Shown: piece after piece, positions 31,485 through 40,107 of the stretch | Numbering within the stretch: position 1 is the stretch's first letter | Layout: every line of letters begins with the position of its first letter | Origin: JBECKQ01 sp040235375 | Lineage (GTDB): Bacteria; Planctomycetota; Phycisphaerae; UBA1845 | Reading direction: 5' to 3' | Assembly: GCA_040235375.1 (NCBI GenBank) | Contig: JBECKQ010000403.1 | Location: forward strand, 1 to 45,933 | Length of the DNA stretch: 45,933 nucleotides | Translations under genes and position numbers: made by a program | The notes under the pieces: generated by a model | Database searches by the model: none | What the model saw: the letters and a program-made list of their open reading frames with translations, nothing else | Told to the model about the DNA's origin: nothing

Positions 31485-34109
31485 TTAGGATGGCACAGGT
31501 TCGCGAGACTCTGGCCCTCTAGAGGTTTTGCTGAATTCAAACATCCCCCCACCGGCGTCTACGGTTACGCGGTCGCCTTCGGCGAAGTCGCCGGCGAGGA
31601 TGCGTTTGGCCAGCGGGTTTTCGATGTATTGCTGGATCAGCCGCTTCAACGGGCGGGCGCCGAAGGCCGGGTCGTAGCCTTCCGCGGCCAGCTTATCGAG
31701 CGCCGCGTCGGTCACGTTCAACTCGATCTTGCGATCCGCCAGGCGCCGGCGGAGCAGGTTCACCTGGATCTCGGCGATCGACTTCATGTTCTCGCGCGTC
31801 AGGCGGTGGAAGACGATCGTCTCGTCCACGCGGTTCAAAAACTCCGGGCGGAAGTGCTGCTTCAAGATCTCCTTTAGCGCCGCCTCGATCTCGATCTCGG
31901 CCGCGCCGCTGTCGGACAGGGCCTGCAAGCGGTCGCTGCCGATGTTGCTGGTCATGACGATAATGGTGTTCTTGAAGTCGATGGTCCGGCCGTGGCCGTC
32001 GGTCAGGCGGCCGTCGTCGAGCACCTGCAAGAGCACGTTGAAGACGTCGTGATGGGCCTTCTCGATCTCGTCGAAGAGGATGACGGAGTACGGCCGGCGA
32101 TGCACGGCCTCGGTCAGCACGCCGCCCTCGTCGTAGCCGACGTAGCCCGGCGGCGCCCCGATCAGCCGGGCGACGGAGTGCTTCTCCATGAACTCACTCA
32201 TGTCGATCCGCACCATCGCCTCTTCCGTATCGAACAGGAACGCGGCCAGCGCCTTACACAGTTCGGTTTTGCCGACGCCGGTGGGCCCGAGGAAGAGAAA
32301 CGAGCCGAGCGGGCGGTGCGGATCGCCCAGGCCGCTGCGCGAACGCCGCACGGCGTCGCTGACGGCGCGCACCGCGTCCTCCTGTCCGACGATGCGCTTG
32401 GCGAGCGCATCCTCCATTCGCAGGAGCTTGGCCTTTTCGCTTTCGAGCATTCGCGACACGGGGATGCCCGTCCAGCTCGAGAGCACCTCGGCGATCTGCT
32501 CGGCGGTGACCTCCTCGTGGACGAGCCCGCCGCCGGCGGTATGCATGTCGGCGAGGTTGCGCTCGGCCGCGTCGAGCTTGACCTGCAGGTCCTTCAGCTC
32601 GCCGTAGCGGATGCGCGCCGCGGTCTCGAGGTCGCCGCGCCGCTGGGCGTCTTCGAGCTCGACCTGCTTGGCATCGATCTGCTCGCGAAGCTGCTTGGCA
32701 TTACGCAGGACGCCGACTTCGTTCTCCCACTGCGTGGTCAGGCCGCGGTTCTTCTCCTGAAGGTTGGAAAGCTGCTTCTCGATGCGGACCAGTTGCTCCT
32801 TTGACGCCCGGTCCTTTTCGAGCTTGAGCGCCTCGCGCTCGATCTCGAGCTGCATGATCTGCCGGCGGATTTCGTCGAGCTCGGCCGGCAGCGAGTCGTT
32901 CTCGATCCGCACTCGCGAGGCGGCCTCGTCCACAAGGTCGATCGCCTTGTCCGGCAGGAAGCGGTCGGCGATGTAACGGCTTGCTAGCGTGGCCGCCGCG
33001 ACGAGCGCCGAATCCTGAATGCGCAGGCCGTGGTGGGCGTCGTAGCGCGGCTTGAGCCCACGGAGAATCGCGATGGTGTCCTCGACGCTGGGCTCGCCGA
33101 CGTAGATGGGCTGGAAGCGCCGTTCGAGAGCGGCGTCCTTCTCGACGTGCTTGCGGTACTCGTCGAGCGTGGTCGCTCCGATGGTGCGAAGCTCGCCGCG
33201 CGCCAGGGCCGGCTTCAGCAGGTTGCCGGCGTCCACGGCGCCTTCGGCCCGGCCGGCACCGACCACGGTGTGCAGCTCGTCGATGAAGAGGATGACGGCG
33301 CCGTCGCTCTCGACGACTTCGCGGATGACGGCCTTGAGGCGGTCCTCGAACTCGCCGCGGTATTTCGCCCCGGCGATCAGAGCGCCCATATCGAGGGCAA
33401 CGATGCGCTTGTTCTTGAGCACGGTGGGGACGTCGCCGGCGAGGATGCGGAGGGCGAGGCCTTCGACGATGGCGGTCTTGCCGACGCCGGGCTCGCCGAT
33501 GAGCACGGGGTTGTTCTTCGTCCGCCGCGAGAGCACCTGCATGCAACGGCGGATTTCCTCGTCACGTCCGATGACGGGGTCGATCCGGCCTTTGCGGGCC
33601 AGTTCGACGAGGTCGCGGCCGTAGCGCACCAGAGCCTGATATGTGGCCTCGGGGTTCTCGCTGCTAACCGACTGGCCGCCGCGCACCTCTTTCAGGGCCG
33701 CCAGAAGCTCGCTCTGCTTGACGCCGGCCAGGCTGAGCACTTCTTTCGCGGTGCTGTCGACCTCCGCCAGGCCGAGCAGCAGGTGCTCGGTGCTGACGTA
33801 CTGGTCCTTGAGGCGGTCGGCCTCCTTGCGGGCCTGGTTGAGTACTGCTTGCAGCTTGGGATCGGCCGTCAGCGAGGCGCCGGAGACCTTCGGTAGGCGG
33901 TCCAGCTCGGAGTCGGTCACCTGGCGGAGGTGGTCCACACGGATGCCGGTCTTGGTCAGGATGGGCACGACGGCTCCCCCCTCGCCCTCGGTCAGCAGGG
34001 CCTGCAAAAGATGCAGCGGGGAGTAGGCCGCGTGGCTCATCCCCGCGGCAATCTGGTGGCCCTTGGTCAGTGCCTCCTGTGCCTTCACCGTGTATTGGTC
34101 AGTGGTCAT
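31485..34109 (-). CDS. clpB: ATP-dependent chaperone ClpB
   Basis: The 874-residue length fits ClpB. The N-domain repeats (AQEALTKGHQIAAG ... HLLQALL) are followed by AAA+ module 1 with Walker A GEPGVGKTAI and Walker B VILFIDELHTVVGAG. A coiled-coil middle domain follows (about 410-530, with ERDALKLEKDR-like charged helices), which ClpA/ClpC lack. AAA+ module 2 has GPTGVGKTEL and VILFDEIEKAH. ClpB threads aggregated proteins through its ring together with DnaK. The ribosome-binding site AAGGAG is 11 nt before the ATG. A short AT-rich upstream stretch could hold a promoter; no CIRCE element is seen. It lies alone, upstream of the PD-(D/E)XK-like gene. Confidence 0.97.
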   Translation of the reverse strand: MTTDQYTVKAQEALTKGHQIAAGMSHAAYSPLHLLQALLTEGEGGAVVPILTKTGIRVDHLRQVTDSELDRLPKVSGASLTADPKLQAVLNQARKEADRLKDQYVSTEHLLLGLAEVDSTAKEVLSLAGVKQSELLAALKEVRGGQSVSSENPEATYQALVRYGRDLVELARKGRIDPVIGRDEEIRRCMQVLSRRTKNNPVLIGEPGVGKTAIVEGLALRILAGDVPTVLKNKRIVALDMGALIAGAKYRGEFEDRLKAVIREVVESDGAVILFIDELHTVVGAGRAEGAVDAGNLLKPALARGELRTIGATTLDEYRKHVEKDAALERRFQPIYVGEPSVEDTIAILRGLKPRYDAHHGLRIQDSALVAAATLASRYIADRFLPDKAIDLVDEAASRVRIENDSLPAELDEIRRQIMQLEIEREALKLEKDRASKEQLVRIEKQLSNLQEKNRGLTTQWENEVGVLRNAKQLREQIDAKQVELEDAQRRGDLETAARIRYGELKDLQVKLDAAERNLADMHTAGGGLVHEEVTAEQIAEVLSSWTGIPVSRMLESEKAKLLRMEDALAKRIVGQEDAVRAVSDAVRRSRSGLGDPHRPLGSFLFLGPTGVGKTELCKALAAFLFDTEEAMVRIDMSEFMEKHSVARLIGAPPGYVGYDEGGVLTEAVHRRPYSVILFDEIEKAHHDVFNVLLQVLDDGRLTDGHGRTIDFKNTIIVMTSNIGSDRLQALSDSGAAEIEIEAALKEILKQHFRPEFLNRVDETIVFHRLTRENMKSIAEIQVNLLRRRLADRKIELNVTDAALDKLAAEGYDPAFGARPLKRLIQQYIENPLAKRILAGDFAEGDRVTVDAGGGMFEFSKTSRGPESREPVPS

Positions 34110-34517
34110 CGAATGTCATTCTCCTTCCGCTGGACAGACCGAAACGGCCCTTGGCCGGCCTGAGCGCGGGCAGTCGCGTCGTCTGAAGCGGTACTTCAAC
34201 CGGTTTGGTTTCGGAGGTCCGGCGTACCCTCGCTCACACGCATGAGAACGAGCAGGCGGCGTGCCGGCACGAAGATAGAACATAAATAAAGTAATATCAT
34301 ATGGTTACGTTCAAAACAGGGGGCACGGCCAGATGCCAGAATGGCAGGCTTTTCGGCCTCCGGCGGGCAGTCGATGAAAGCGTGCGCAAAACCCTTGCCG
34401 ATAATACACTTAGCCGCTAGGCTCTGCGCCTTGTGGCGCGTTAGTTCGCAGGTGTGCCTGACGCCTTTGGCGCGGCGTTGGGTGCTTCTTCACGCAACTC
34501 ATGCGAGGGAAGGTCTA
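34110..34517. promoter_or_regulatory. Divergent promoter region between clpB and the outer-membrane-like gene
   Basis: This 408-bp gap has a sharp AT-rich island at 34262-34315. On the minus strand it offers TTGAAC followed 18 bp later by TTTATT, a weak sigma-70-like promoter for clpB. On the plus strand TTGCCG (34395-34400), 17 bp, TAGGCT (34418-34423) is a weak candidate for the downstream gene. The plus leader contains small GC hairpins such as GCGCCTTGTGGCGC. No gene is supported. Confidence 0.35.
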
Positions 34518-35459
34518 ATGATGAAAAAGTTCGCGACGTGCGCTGTGGTCGTGTCGCTCTTGACGATAGTCGCAACCGTCCGGGCGGAGCGACCCGCAGA
34601 CAAGGAATGGCTGAGGGACGCAGGCAATTTCAGCCTGGTCGGATCGATGCAGGAGATGGAGGAGCCCGAAGAGCAGATGGCGATGACGGCTGCCGAAGTC
34701 GAGCGAACCGACACCGAATGGGAGATCGAAGGACCGATCTTCCTGCGCAGTGCCGATCCCGAAGAGACCGGTGAGATCGTCATCAAGAACAACAGTACGT
34801 ATACGACGTCTTCGGACGGTACCGATGACGACTGGGAGTACGAGTTCGAGATCGAATGGGGCGTCGTGGAGAACCACGAACTGATCTTCGAATTGCCGAT
34901 CAACCTGGGCGACGGCGACGTTGAGGGAAACGGCGATGCGACGATCGGGTGGCACTGGCGGCTCTGGGAAGAACAGGACGAGTGGCCGGCGTTTGCCGTG
35001 CGCAGCTACATTCGCATCCCCTCAGGGTACCATTCGGAAGGCGTGGACGGTGAGATCCGCGGCCTGCTGACCAAGACCATCGTCCCGGGCAAGTTCCGCA
35101 TCCATGCGAACCCGTTCATGCGCACGCTCAACGGAGATCCGGAGGGCGTGGAGGAAGGCAACGAGGGATGGAACTGGTGTCGGTACGAGCGTGAGGATCG
35201 CCGGCACTTCCAGTGGGGCGCTGCCCTCGGTGGCGACTACTGGCTCACCGACGACCTGCTCTTCGTGGCCGACTACGTGCACGAGTCCGCGGAGGACACT
35301 GGCACTCGCAACCAGCATTGGGTCGAGGCCGACGTGGACTGGTACTTCGCAGAGGACCAGATTCTGTCGGTCGCGACGATGGCGACTCTCGACGGCGACA
35401 GCGAAGGCCCGAACTGGGGCTTGATGTTCAGCTACATCCTCGAGTTCCACGTGTACTAG
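34518..35459 (+). CDS. Putative outer-membrane/porin-like secreted protein
   Basis: The ATG at 34518 (or 34521) follows GGAAGG; ~313 residues. The signal peptide MMKKFATCAVVVSLLTIVAT ends near VRAERP. The mature part alternates polar and aromatic residues in strand-like stretches (WEYEFEIEWGVVENHELIFEL, ATIGWHWRLW, FRIHANPFMR, HWVEADVDWYFA) and ends LMFSYILEFHVY, a terminal aromatic strand as in outer-membrane beta-barrels. It is highly acidic. It resembles 'transporter'/phenol-degradation-type barrel proteins of unknown role. A strong terminator lies 98 bp downstream, so it is likely a single-gene unit divergent from clpB. Confidence 0.75.
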   Translation: MMKKFATCAVVVSLLTIVATVRAERPADKEWLRDAGNFSLVGSMQEMEEPEEQMAMTAAEVERTDTEWEIEGPIFLRSADPEETGEIVIKNNSTYTTSSDGTDDDWEYEFEIEWGVVENHELIFELPINLGDGDVEGNGDATIGWHWRLWEEQDEWPAFAVRSYIRIPSGYHSEGVDGEIRGLLTKTIVPGKFRIHANPFMRTLNGDPEGVEEGNEGWNWCRYEREDRRHFQWGAALGGDYWLTDDLLFVADYVHESAEDTGTRNQHWVEADVDWYFAEDQILSVATMATLDGDSEGPNWGLMFSYILEFHVY

Positions 35460-35556
35460 AGGATCCGGCCCGGCGCCGCCTCCTGCAACCGATCGACCTC
35501 GAGGCAGGTGCGGAGGCGTTCGGTCGGCACGCTTGATTGACAGCACGAGGACGCGC

Positions 35557-35594
35557 GGGCCCGCGGATTCGGCAAATGCCTCCGCGGGCCCTTT
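35557..35594 (+). terminator. Rho-independent terminator
   Basis: GGGCCCGCGGA (35557-35567) and TCCGCGGGCCC (35581-35591) form a perfect 11-bp stem, with an inner GGC/GCC pair in the loop, followed by TTTCATT. It closes the outer-membrane-like gene and separates it from the lipoprotein gene. Confidence 0.7.
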
Positions 35595-35716
35595 CATTGC
35601 GCAGACGCCTTGGCGCAGCGCGGCGGCCGAACACCGGCGGCCCATTGCGATCCGCCGACGGCGCCGGTAGAGTCTGCCTGCCTGTCTCCAAGGGCATGCA
35701 AGAAAGAGGAGCGACC

Positions 35717-36121
35717 ATGACTCGACGATTGACGCTGGCAACTCTGGTTCTCGCGATTGCGGCTCTATCGGGCTGCGCGAAGAAAGAGCGCGAGGAAGAC
35801 AAGCGTAACCTGGAAGGCACGATCGAGGCCATCGACCCCAGCGGCGGATTCGTCACCGTCAGCACGGAAATCCACGGGCGCGAAGTCCAGGCGGACGTGA
35901 AGGTGACGCACGACACGGAGATTCTGATCGATGGAGCGCTGGCAAAGCTCCAGGATGTGCGTGTTGGTGAGAAAGCCGTCGGCGTCGTGAAGATCATCAA
36001 GGAGGGCGACAAGAGGGAGTACGTCGCGCTCCGCGTCAGCATCGACCGGGCCGAGCCGATCGTCGCCCCAGGTGCCAGGAAAGAAACTGCCACGCAGCCG
36101 TCGGGCGGCGATGGCGAATGA
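35717..36121 (+). CDS. Small lipoprotein with OB/beta-type domain
   Basis: The ATG at 35717 is preceded by GAGGAG with suitable spacing; 134 residues. The signal ends in a classical lipobox LSGC (Cys20), so it is lipid-anchored. The mature domain starts NLEGTIEAIDPSGGFVTV and has short strands with VQADVKVTHDTEILIDG, a pattern seen in DUF5666-like/OB-type domains. The last ~20 residues are a flexible Ala/Thr/Gly tail. No enzyme motif is present. It may bind a ligand or partner in the periplasm; function unknown. It is convergent with pruA, which has its own terminator in the gap. Confidence 0.8.
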   Translation: MTRRLTLATLVLAIAALSGCAKKEREEDKRNLEGTIEAIDPSGGFVTVSTEIHGREVQADVKVTHDTEILIDGALAKLQDVRVGEKAVGVVKIIKEGDKREYVALRVSIDRAEPIVAPGARKETATQPSGGDGE

Positions 36122-36138
36122 TCGTGACCGCCTTAGCC

Positions 36139-36173
36139 AAAAAGGCCCCGCCCGGTTCTCACCGAGCAGGGCC
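36139..36173 (-). terminator. Terminator of the proC-pruA unit
   Basis: On the minus strand GGCCCTGCTCGGT and ACCGGGCGGGGCC pair over 13 positions with two mismatches around GAGA, followed by TTTTT. It lies ~56 bp after the pruA stop codon. Confidence 0.7.
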
Positions 36174-36228
36174 ATACTGTCACGATATGTCATTTCCAAC
36201 CGGCGCGACGCTTGCCCGCCGCCGTTTT

Positions 36229-37779
36229 TCAGAAGCGCTCGGCGATCGACTTCGCCTGCATGAACAGTTGCAGGTAGTCGCGGCCGCCGGCCTTCGAGTC
36301 GGTGCCGCTCATATTGAAGCCGCCGAATGGCTGCACGTCCACCAGGGCTCCCGTGCACTTGCGATTGAAGTACAGGTTGCCGACGTGGAACTCGTGCCGG
36401 GCGCGCTCCAGCCGCAGGCGATCGCGTGAGTAGAGAGCGCCGGTGAGGCCGTATTCCGTGCCGTTAGCGATATCGAGCAGATCGTCGAAGTCCTTGCCCT
36501 TGATCACCGCCAGCACCGGTCCGAAGATTTCCTCCTGCGCCATCCGGGCGTTGCGATCGATATCCGCGATTACGGTCGGTGGAATGAAATGTCCCCCGCC
36601 GGGGACCTTGCCCCCGACCAGAACCGCACGGCCTTCCTTTTTGCCGATCTCGATGTACCTGTTGATCGATTCGAATGCCGTGGCGTCGATCACGGCTCCC
36701 ATGTTCAGATTCTCGGCATTGGCGGTGTGGCCGATGGTCAGCTTCTTCGCCCGCTCCACGACCTTGTCGAGCAATTCGTCGTAGATGTTCTCGTGCGCGA
36801 TCAGCCGCGAACACGCGGAGCACTTCTGCCCCTGGAAACCGAATGCGGCAGCAACGACGCCGGCGGCCGCGTCATCGATGTCTGCCGTCTCATCCACGAC
36901 GATGCCGTCTTTGCCGCCCATCTCCAGGATGGTGCGCTTGAGCCATATCTGGCCGGGGGCGATCTTCGCCGCCTTCGCAAAAATACCGAGGCCGACCTCC
37001 TTCGAACCGGTGAACGCGATCAGCCGCGTGTGCTTGTGCTCGACCAGCAGGTCGCCGATTGCCCCACCGCTACCGGGCAGGAAGTTGAGCACACCATCGG
37101 GCAGGCCGGCCTCCCATAGAACCTCCGCAACCTTCGCGGCGCAGACCGGCGCAGTGCTGGCCGGCTTGAGCACGACCGTGTTGCCGGTGACCAGCGCGGC
37201 GGTGGTCATACCGGCGCAGATGGCCATGGGGAAGTTCCACGGTGGGATCACGACAGCCACGCCCAGCGGGATCTGGCGAACCTCGTTCTCCTCGCCTGAA
37301 TACGGCGTGGTCGGGAGGCTGCCGCCCAGCCGCATCATCTCCCGGCCGTAGAACTCGAGGAAGTCGATCATCTCGCAGACGTCGGCGTAGGCTTCGATCC
37401 AGCTCTTGCTTACCTCGAAGCACTGCCAGGCAGCGAGCTCGTAGATCCGGCGGCGCATGATCGCGGCCGCCTTGATCAGGATGCGGGCGCGGGCGTCGGG
37501 CTCGACCCGGCTCCACGTCTTGAACGTCTCGTAGGCGGTCTTGATGGCCTCATTGGCGTGGTCAGGCGTCGCTTTGGCCACCTGTCCGACGATCTGGTCG
37601 GTCGCCGCGGGGCAGTACGACTTGATCCTGTCGTTCGTCTCCATCCGGCGGCCGCCGATGCGAAGGTTGTACGTGCGGCCAAGCTGCTTCGAAACGACGC
37701 CGATGGCGTCAAGCATTCTCGATCGGGGCTCGTTCTGCGCAAAATCGACGTAAGGTTCCGGGCGGTACGGGGTAAGCAT
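36229..37779 (-). CDS. pruA: L-glutamate gamma-semialdehyde (P5C) dehydrogenase
   Basis: The ATG at 37779 has AAGGAG with 7-nt spacing; 516 residues, the usual length of RocA/PruA-type enzymes. ALDH landmarks are VVIPPWNFPMAICAGM (NAD binding), the catalytic Glu in LEMGGKDGIVV, and the catalytic Cys in FQGQKCSACSRL. The end DVQPFGGFNMSGTDSKAGG matches P5C dehydrogenases. It oxidises P5C/glutamate semialdehyde to glutamate with NAD+, the second step of proline breakdown. It lies 94 bp downstream of proC on the same strand, so the two enzymes acting on P5C are probably co-transcribed. No PutA-type proline dehydrogenase is seen in the window. Confidence 0.94.
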   Translation of the reverse strand: MLTPYRPEPYVDFAQNEPRSRMLDAIGVVSKQLGRTYNLRIGGRRMETNDRIKSYCPAATDQIVGQVAKATPDHANEAIKTAYETFKTWSRVEPDARARILIKAAAIMRRRIYELAAWQCFEVSKSWIEAYADVCEMIDFLEFYGREMMRLGGSLPTTPYSGEENEVRQIPLGVAVVIPPWNFPMAICAGMTTAALVTGNTVVLKPASTAPVCAAKVAEVLWEAGLPDGVLNFLPGSGGAIGDLLVEHKHTRLIAFTGSKEVGLGIFAKAAKIAPGQIWLKRTILEMGGKDGIVVDETADIDDAAAGVVAAAFGFQGQKCSACSRLIAHENIYDELLDKVVERAKKLTIGHTANAENLNMGAVIDATAFESINRYIEIGKKEGRAVLVGGKVPGGGHFIPPTVIADIDRNARMAQEEIFGPVLAVIKGKDFDDLLDIANGTEYGLTGALYSRDRLRLERARHEFHVGNLYFNRKCTGALVDVQPFGGFNMSGTDSKAGGRDYLQLFMQAKSIAERF

Positions 37780-37873
37780 CAGAAGACTCCTTGGATTCTG
37801 AAGGTCAGACAAGCTCCGCTACCTGTGTACCTAAATCTTATCGCAGGAGGAACAAACCGCACGCCGGGGCGTG

Positions 37874-38692
37874 TCAACGGCCCAGTTCCTGGGAGCGGCG
37901 CCAGGCGGCGAGGACTCCCGCCTCCAGATGCTCTTTCACTTGATTGGCGAGCATCGATTCGATGGCCGCCTCGGTTGTGCCGCCGGGCGACATCACCTTC
38001 TTGCGGAGCACATCGGGCGGATCGGACGATTCGATCATCATCCGCGCCGCGCCGAGGCAGGTCTGGCGGACGAGCAACGTGGCTTGCTGGTGGGTAAGGC
38101 CGGCCTTCTCCCCGGCGGCGATGATGGCTTCGCAGAAGTAGTAGAAGTACGCCGGCCCGGTGCCCGACACCGCCGTGATCGCGTCAAGCAGCGACTCATC
38201 CTCAAGGACAATGGCCCGGCCACCGGCCTCGAATATACGCTGAGCGCGCAGCAGGTCCGCTTCCGTCGCATGCCGGCCGGTGACGATGCCGGCCATGCCT
38301 TCCCCTACGTGCATGGCAAGGTTCGGCATCGCGCGCACGACGCGAGCGTCAATCCCGGGGAACTGCTCCGCGATGCTCCGCGTCGAAACGCCCGCCATGA
38401 TGGAGACAATCACATGGTCCGGCCTGACCAGATCGGCGAAACCGGCGCACACCTCGCGGAATTGCTGCGGCTTGACCGCCAGCACGATGATGTAGGCGTC
38501 GGTGACCGCTGCGCGGTTGTCATCCGTGACGGCGACGTTGAATCGGCGTTTGAACAGCTCCCGCCGGTTCTCCGACGGGTCGCTGGCGATGATTCGATCA
38601 TCCAGCAGGATCATGCGGCGCAGAAGACCGTGAACGATGCCTTCCGCCGCATTCCCGCTCCCGATGACGGCGATTTCGTATTGCGTTGGCAT
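37874..38692 (-). CDS. proC: Pyrroline-5-carboxylate reductase
   Basis: The ATG at 38692 has AGGA with 6-nt spacing and is preferred over the ATG at 38707; 272 residues, the family length. The NAD(P) site is IGSGNAAEGIVHGLL. Family motifs are MPNLAMHVGEGMAGI, the active-site SGTGPAYFYYFCEA and SPGGTTEAAIE. The enzyme reduces P5C to proline, the last biosynthetic step. It is the first gene of a unit with pruA, which consumes the same intermediate in the opposite direction. Confidence 0.95.
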   Translation of the reverse strand: MPTQYEIAVIGSGNAAEGIVHGLLRRMILLDDRIIASDPSENRRELFKRRFNVAVTDDNRAAVTDAYIIVLAVKPQQFREVCAGFADLVRPDHVIVSIMAGVSTRSIAEQFPGIDARVVRAMPNLAMHVGEGMAGIVTGRHATEADLLRAQRIFEAGGRAIVLEDESLLDAITAVSGTGPAYFYYFCEAIIAAGEKAGLTHQQATLLVRQTCLGAARMMIESSDPPDVLRKKVMSPGGTTEAAIESMLANQVKEHLEAGVLAAWRRSQELGR

Positions 38693-38826
38693 GGGCAATC
38701 CTCGCATGAGCGCGCCGAAAGCAGACGCGGCCCGGGTTCGGGCATAATGACGCGGGAACCGGGGAATACAAATGACTGCCCGGTGGCGGCGCCTCCCTAT
38801 TTTGCGAGGCTAATCGGCAGGCAGTT

Positions 38827-39168
38827 CTACAGGGGCGCGGCTGAGATCAGTATCGCGGCCAGGGTGCCGAAGTAACCTGCGTAGAAGCCGACGGCGCTCG
38901 CCTCCGTCGCGATTTTCTCGGCCTTCGGACTGTAGGCGGCACACGTATCCGGCGGTACGGCCTGGTCCGGCTGGTGAGAAATCGACTCCAGCGCCGCCGC
39001 CTGCTCGGCGGTGATGGGCAACGGACGCACGGGGGGCCGAGCGATATCGCCGCCCGGCGAGGCGCTAGATCGAACCGTCGCCGGCTGCCCTATCACGTCC
39101 GCATGTGCCGATACGGCGGTAACGCCCAGCACGAACAGCACGGTCAACCCGGCAGCTATCGCTCTCAT
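38827..39168 (-). CDS. Small secreted protein coupled to a C39-like peptidase gene
   Basis: The 113-residue product has a signal peptide (GLTVLFVLGVTAVSAHA, cleavage near residue 23) and a short Pro/Ser-rich mature region with PVRPLPITAEQAAALESI. It ends in a hydrophobic stretch YFGTLAAILISAAPL. Its ATG overlaps the stop of the C39-like lipoprotein gene by four bases (ATGA), so the two are translationally coupled. One Cys (in DTCAAYS) is the only striking residue. No family is recognised. A double-glycine leader is absent, so it is not an obvious bacteriocin; it may be a partner of the peptidase. Confidence 0.68.
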   Translation of the reverse strand: MRAIAAGLTVLFVLGVTAVSAHADVIGQPATVRSSASPGGDIARPPVRPLPITAEQAAALESISHQPDQAVPPDTCAAYSPKAEKIATEASAVGFYAGYFGTLAAILISAAPL

Positions 39169-39812
39169 GGCCTTCCTCCCGTCTGGGCAGACCCGCCGCT
39201 CCGCGGTGCCCTCGGCTCTTCGAATATCGGCAGCATAACCCAGCCGGCCGAACCCCAGTAGTGCTCAAAAAGAAACCTATCCCAGCACGCCAGGCGCTTC
39301 GGCGCGGCCGGATCCAACAGGTAGACACGCATCTCGCCCCGCGCCGCGTCGGCGGGCCGGAACCCCACCACGACGACGGCATGATTATACTCTGCGTTGC
39401 CTGCATGGCGATTGATGACGCAGATCATCGGGTAACCCCGCCCCAGCACCCACCACGCCAGCCCTAGCGGCGGCTCCGCGGAGAAGCGGCCGCGGAGTGG
39501 GACCATCCGAAGCCCCTGCCCCGCGAGGTAACGCTGCATGTCGCCCACACGCGTCGCATCGCCTCCGGCGGCCTTGATCGCCGACCGCACGTCGCGGGGA
39601 GCCAGGCGCTGCGAGTCCAGGACGTAGTTGCCGCACATCACGGCGCTGGCGACGAGGCAATCGGAGTAGCCGTCCGCCGGGACGTACCGAACGGCAATGG
39701 TCTCCGGAGGGCGATCGTCAATGGCGATTCGTTTCTGGCATCCCGCGATGCCGCCGGCCAGAACCAGCGCACCGATGGTCACAAGAACCGCCATCTTGCA
39801 TGGATGTTCCAT
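39165..39812 (-). CDS. C39-like cysteine peptidase lipoprotein
   Basis: The ATG at 39812 gives 215 residues and places a lipobox IAGC with Cys25 after a short signal; ATGs further upstream (39848) only add a poor leader. The papain-like triad fits Cys52 in GYSDCLVASAVMC, His144 in EYNHAVVVVGF and Asp167 in VYLLDPA. Peptidase C39 proteins process double-glycine leader peptides when fused to ABC exporters; this one is stand-alone and lipid-anchored. The glycine-rich segment LGRGYPMICVINRHAGN is typical of the Peptidase_C39_2 group. It overlaps the small secreted protein gene downstream. The substrate is unknown. Confidence 0.75.
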   Translation of the reverse strand: MEHPCKMAVLVTIGALVLAGGIAGCQKRIAIDDRPPETIAVRYVPADGYSDCLVASAVMCGNYVLDSQRLAPRDVRSAIKAAGGDATRVGDMQRYLAGQGLRMVPLRGRFSAEPPLGLAWWVLGRGYPMICVINRHAGNAEYNHAVVVVGFRPADAARGEMRVYLLDPAAPKRLACWDRFLFEHYWGSAGWVMLPIFEEPRAPRSGGSAQTGGRP

Positions 39813-40107
39813 GCCGGCCGACCGTATCCAGAGGTCACGCGTTCTCATGGTGCTCGACTTCGCAACGCAGGCTTCCGTCCTCACGGGGCCATGGCATGCC
39901 TGCCATCATTATGTCGATTGCCGCCGGATGTTCGCTCCGCACAGGCTCCGGATTATCGGAGATTCTTGATGTCAAAGCGATATGCCGCCATAATTGCCCG
40001 TTCCGGGGGAACTGCGGCTCGATTCGGCCATCGTGGTGGCGTAGCCAGCCGACTATCTGCCGTTCGGCCGCGGCCTGCATGAACCCTATTTGAGTCCAGG
40101 GAGCCGT

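Noticed and set aside
34395..34423. Promoter candidate TTGCCG-17-TAGGCT for the outer-membrane-like gene
   Set aside because: The -10 matches consensus at only three positions; recorded in the region entry but not as a separate feature.
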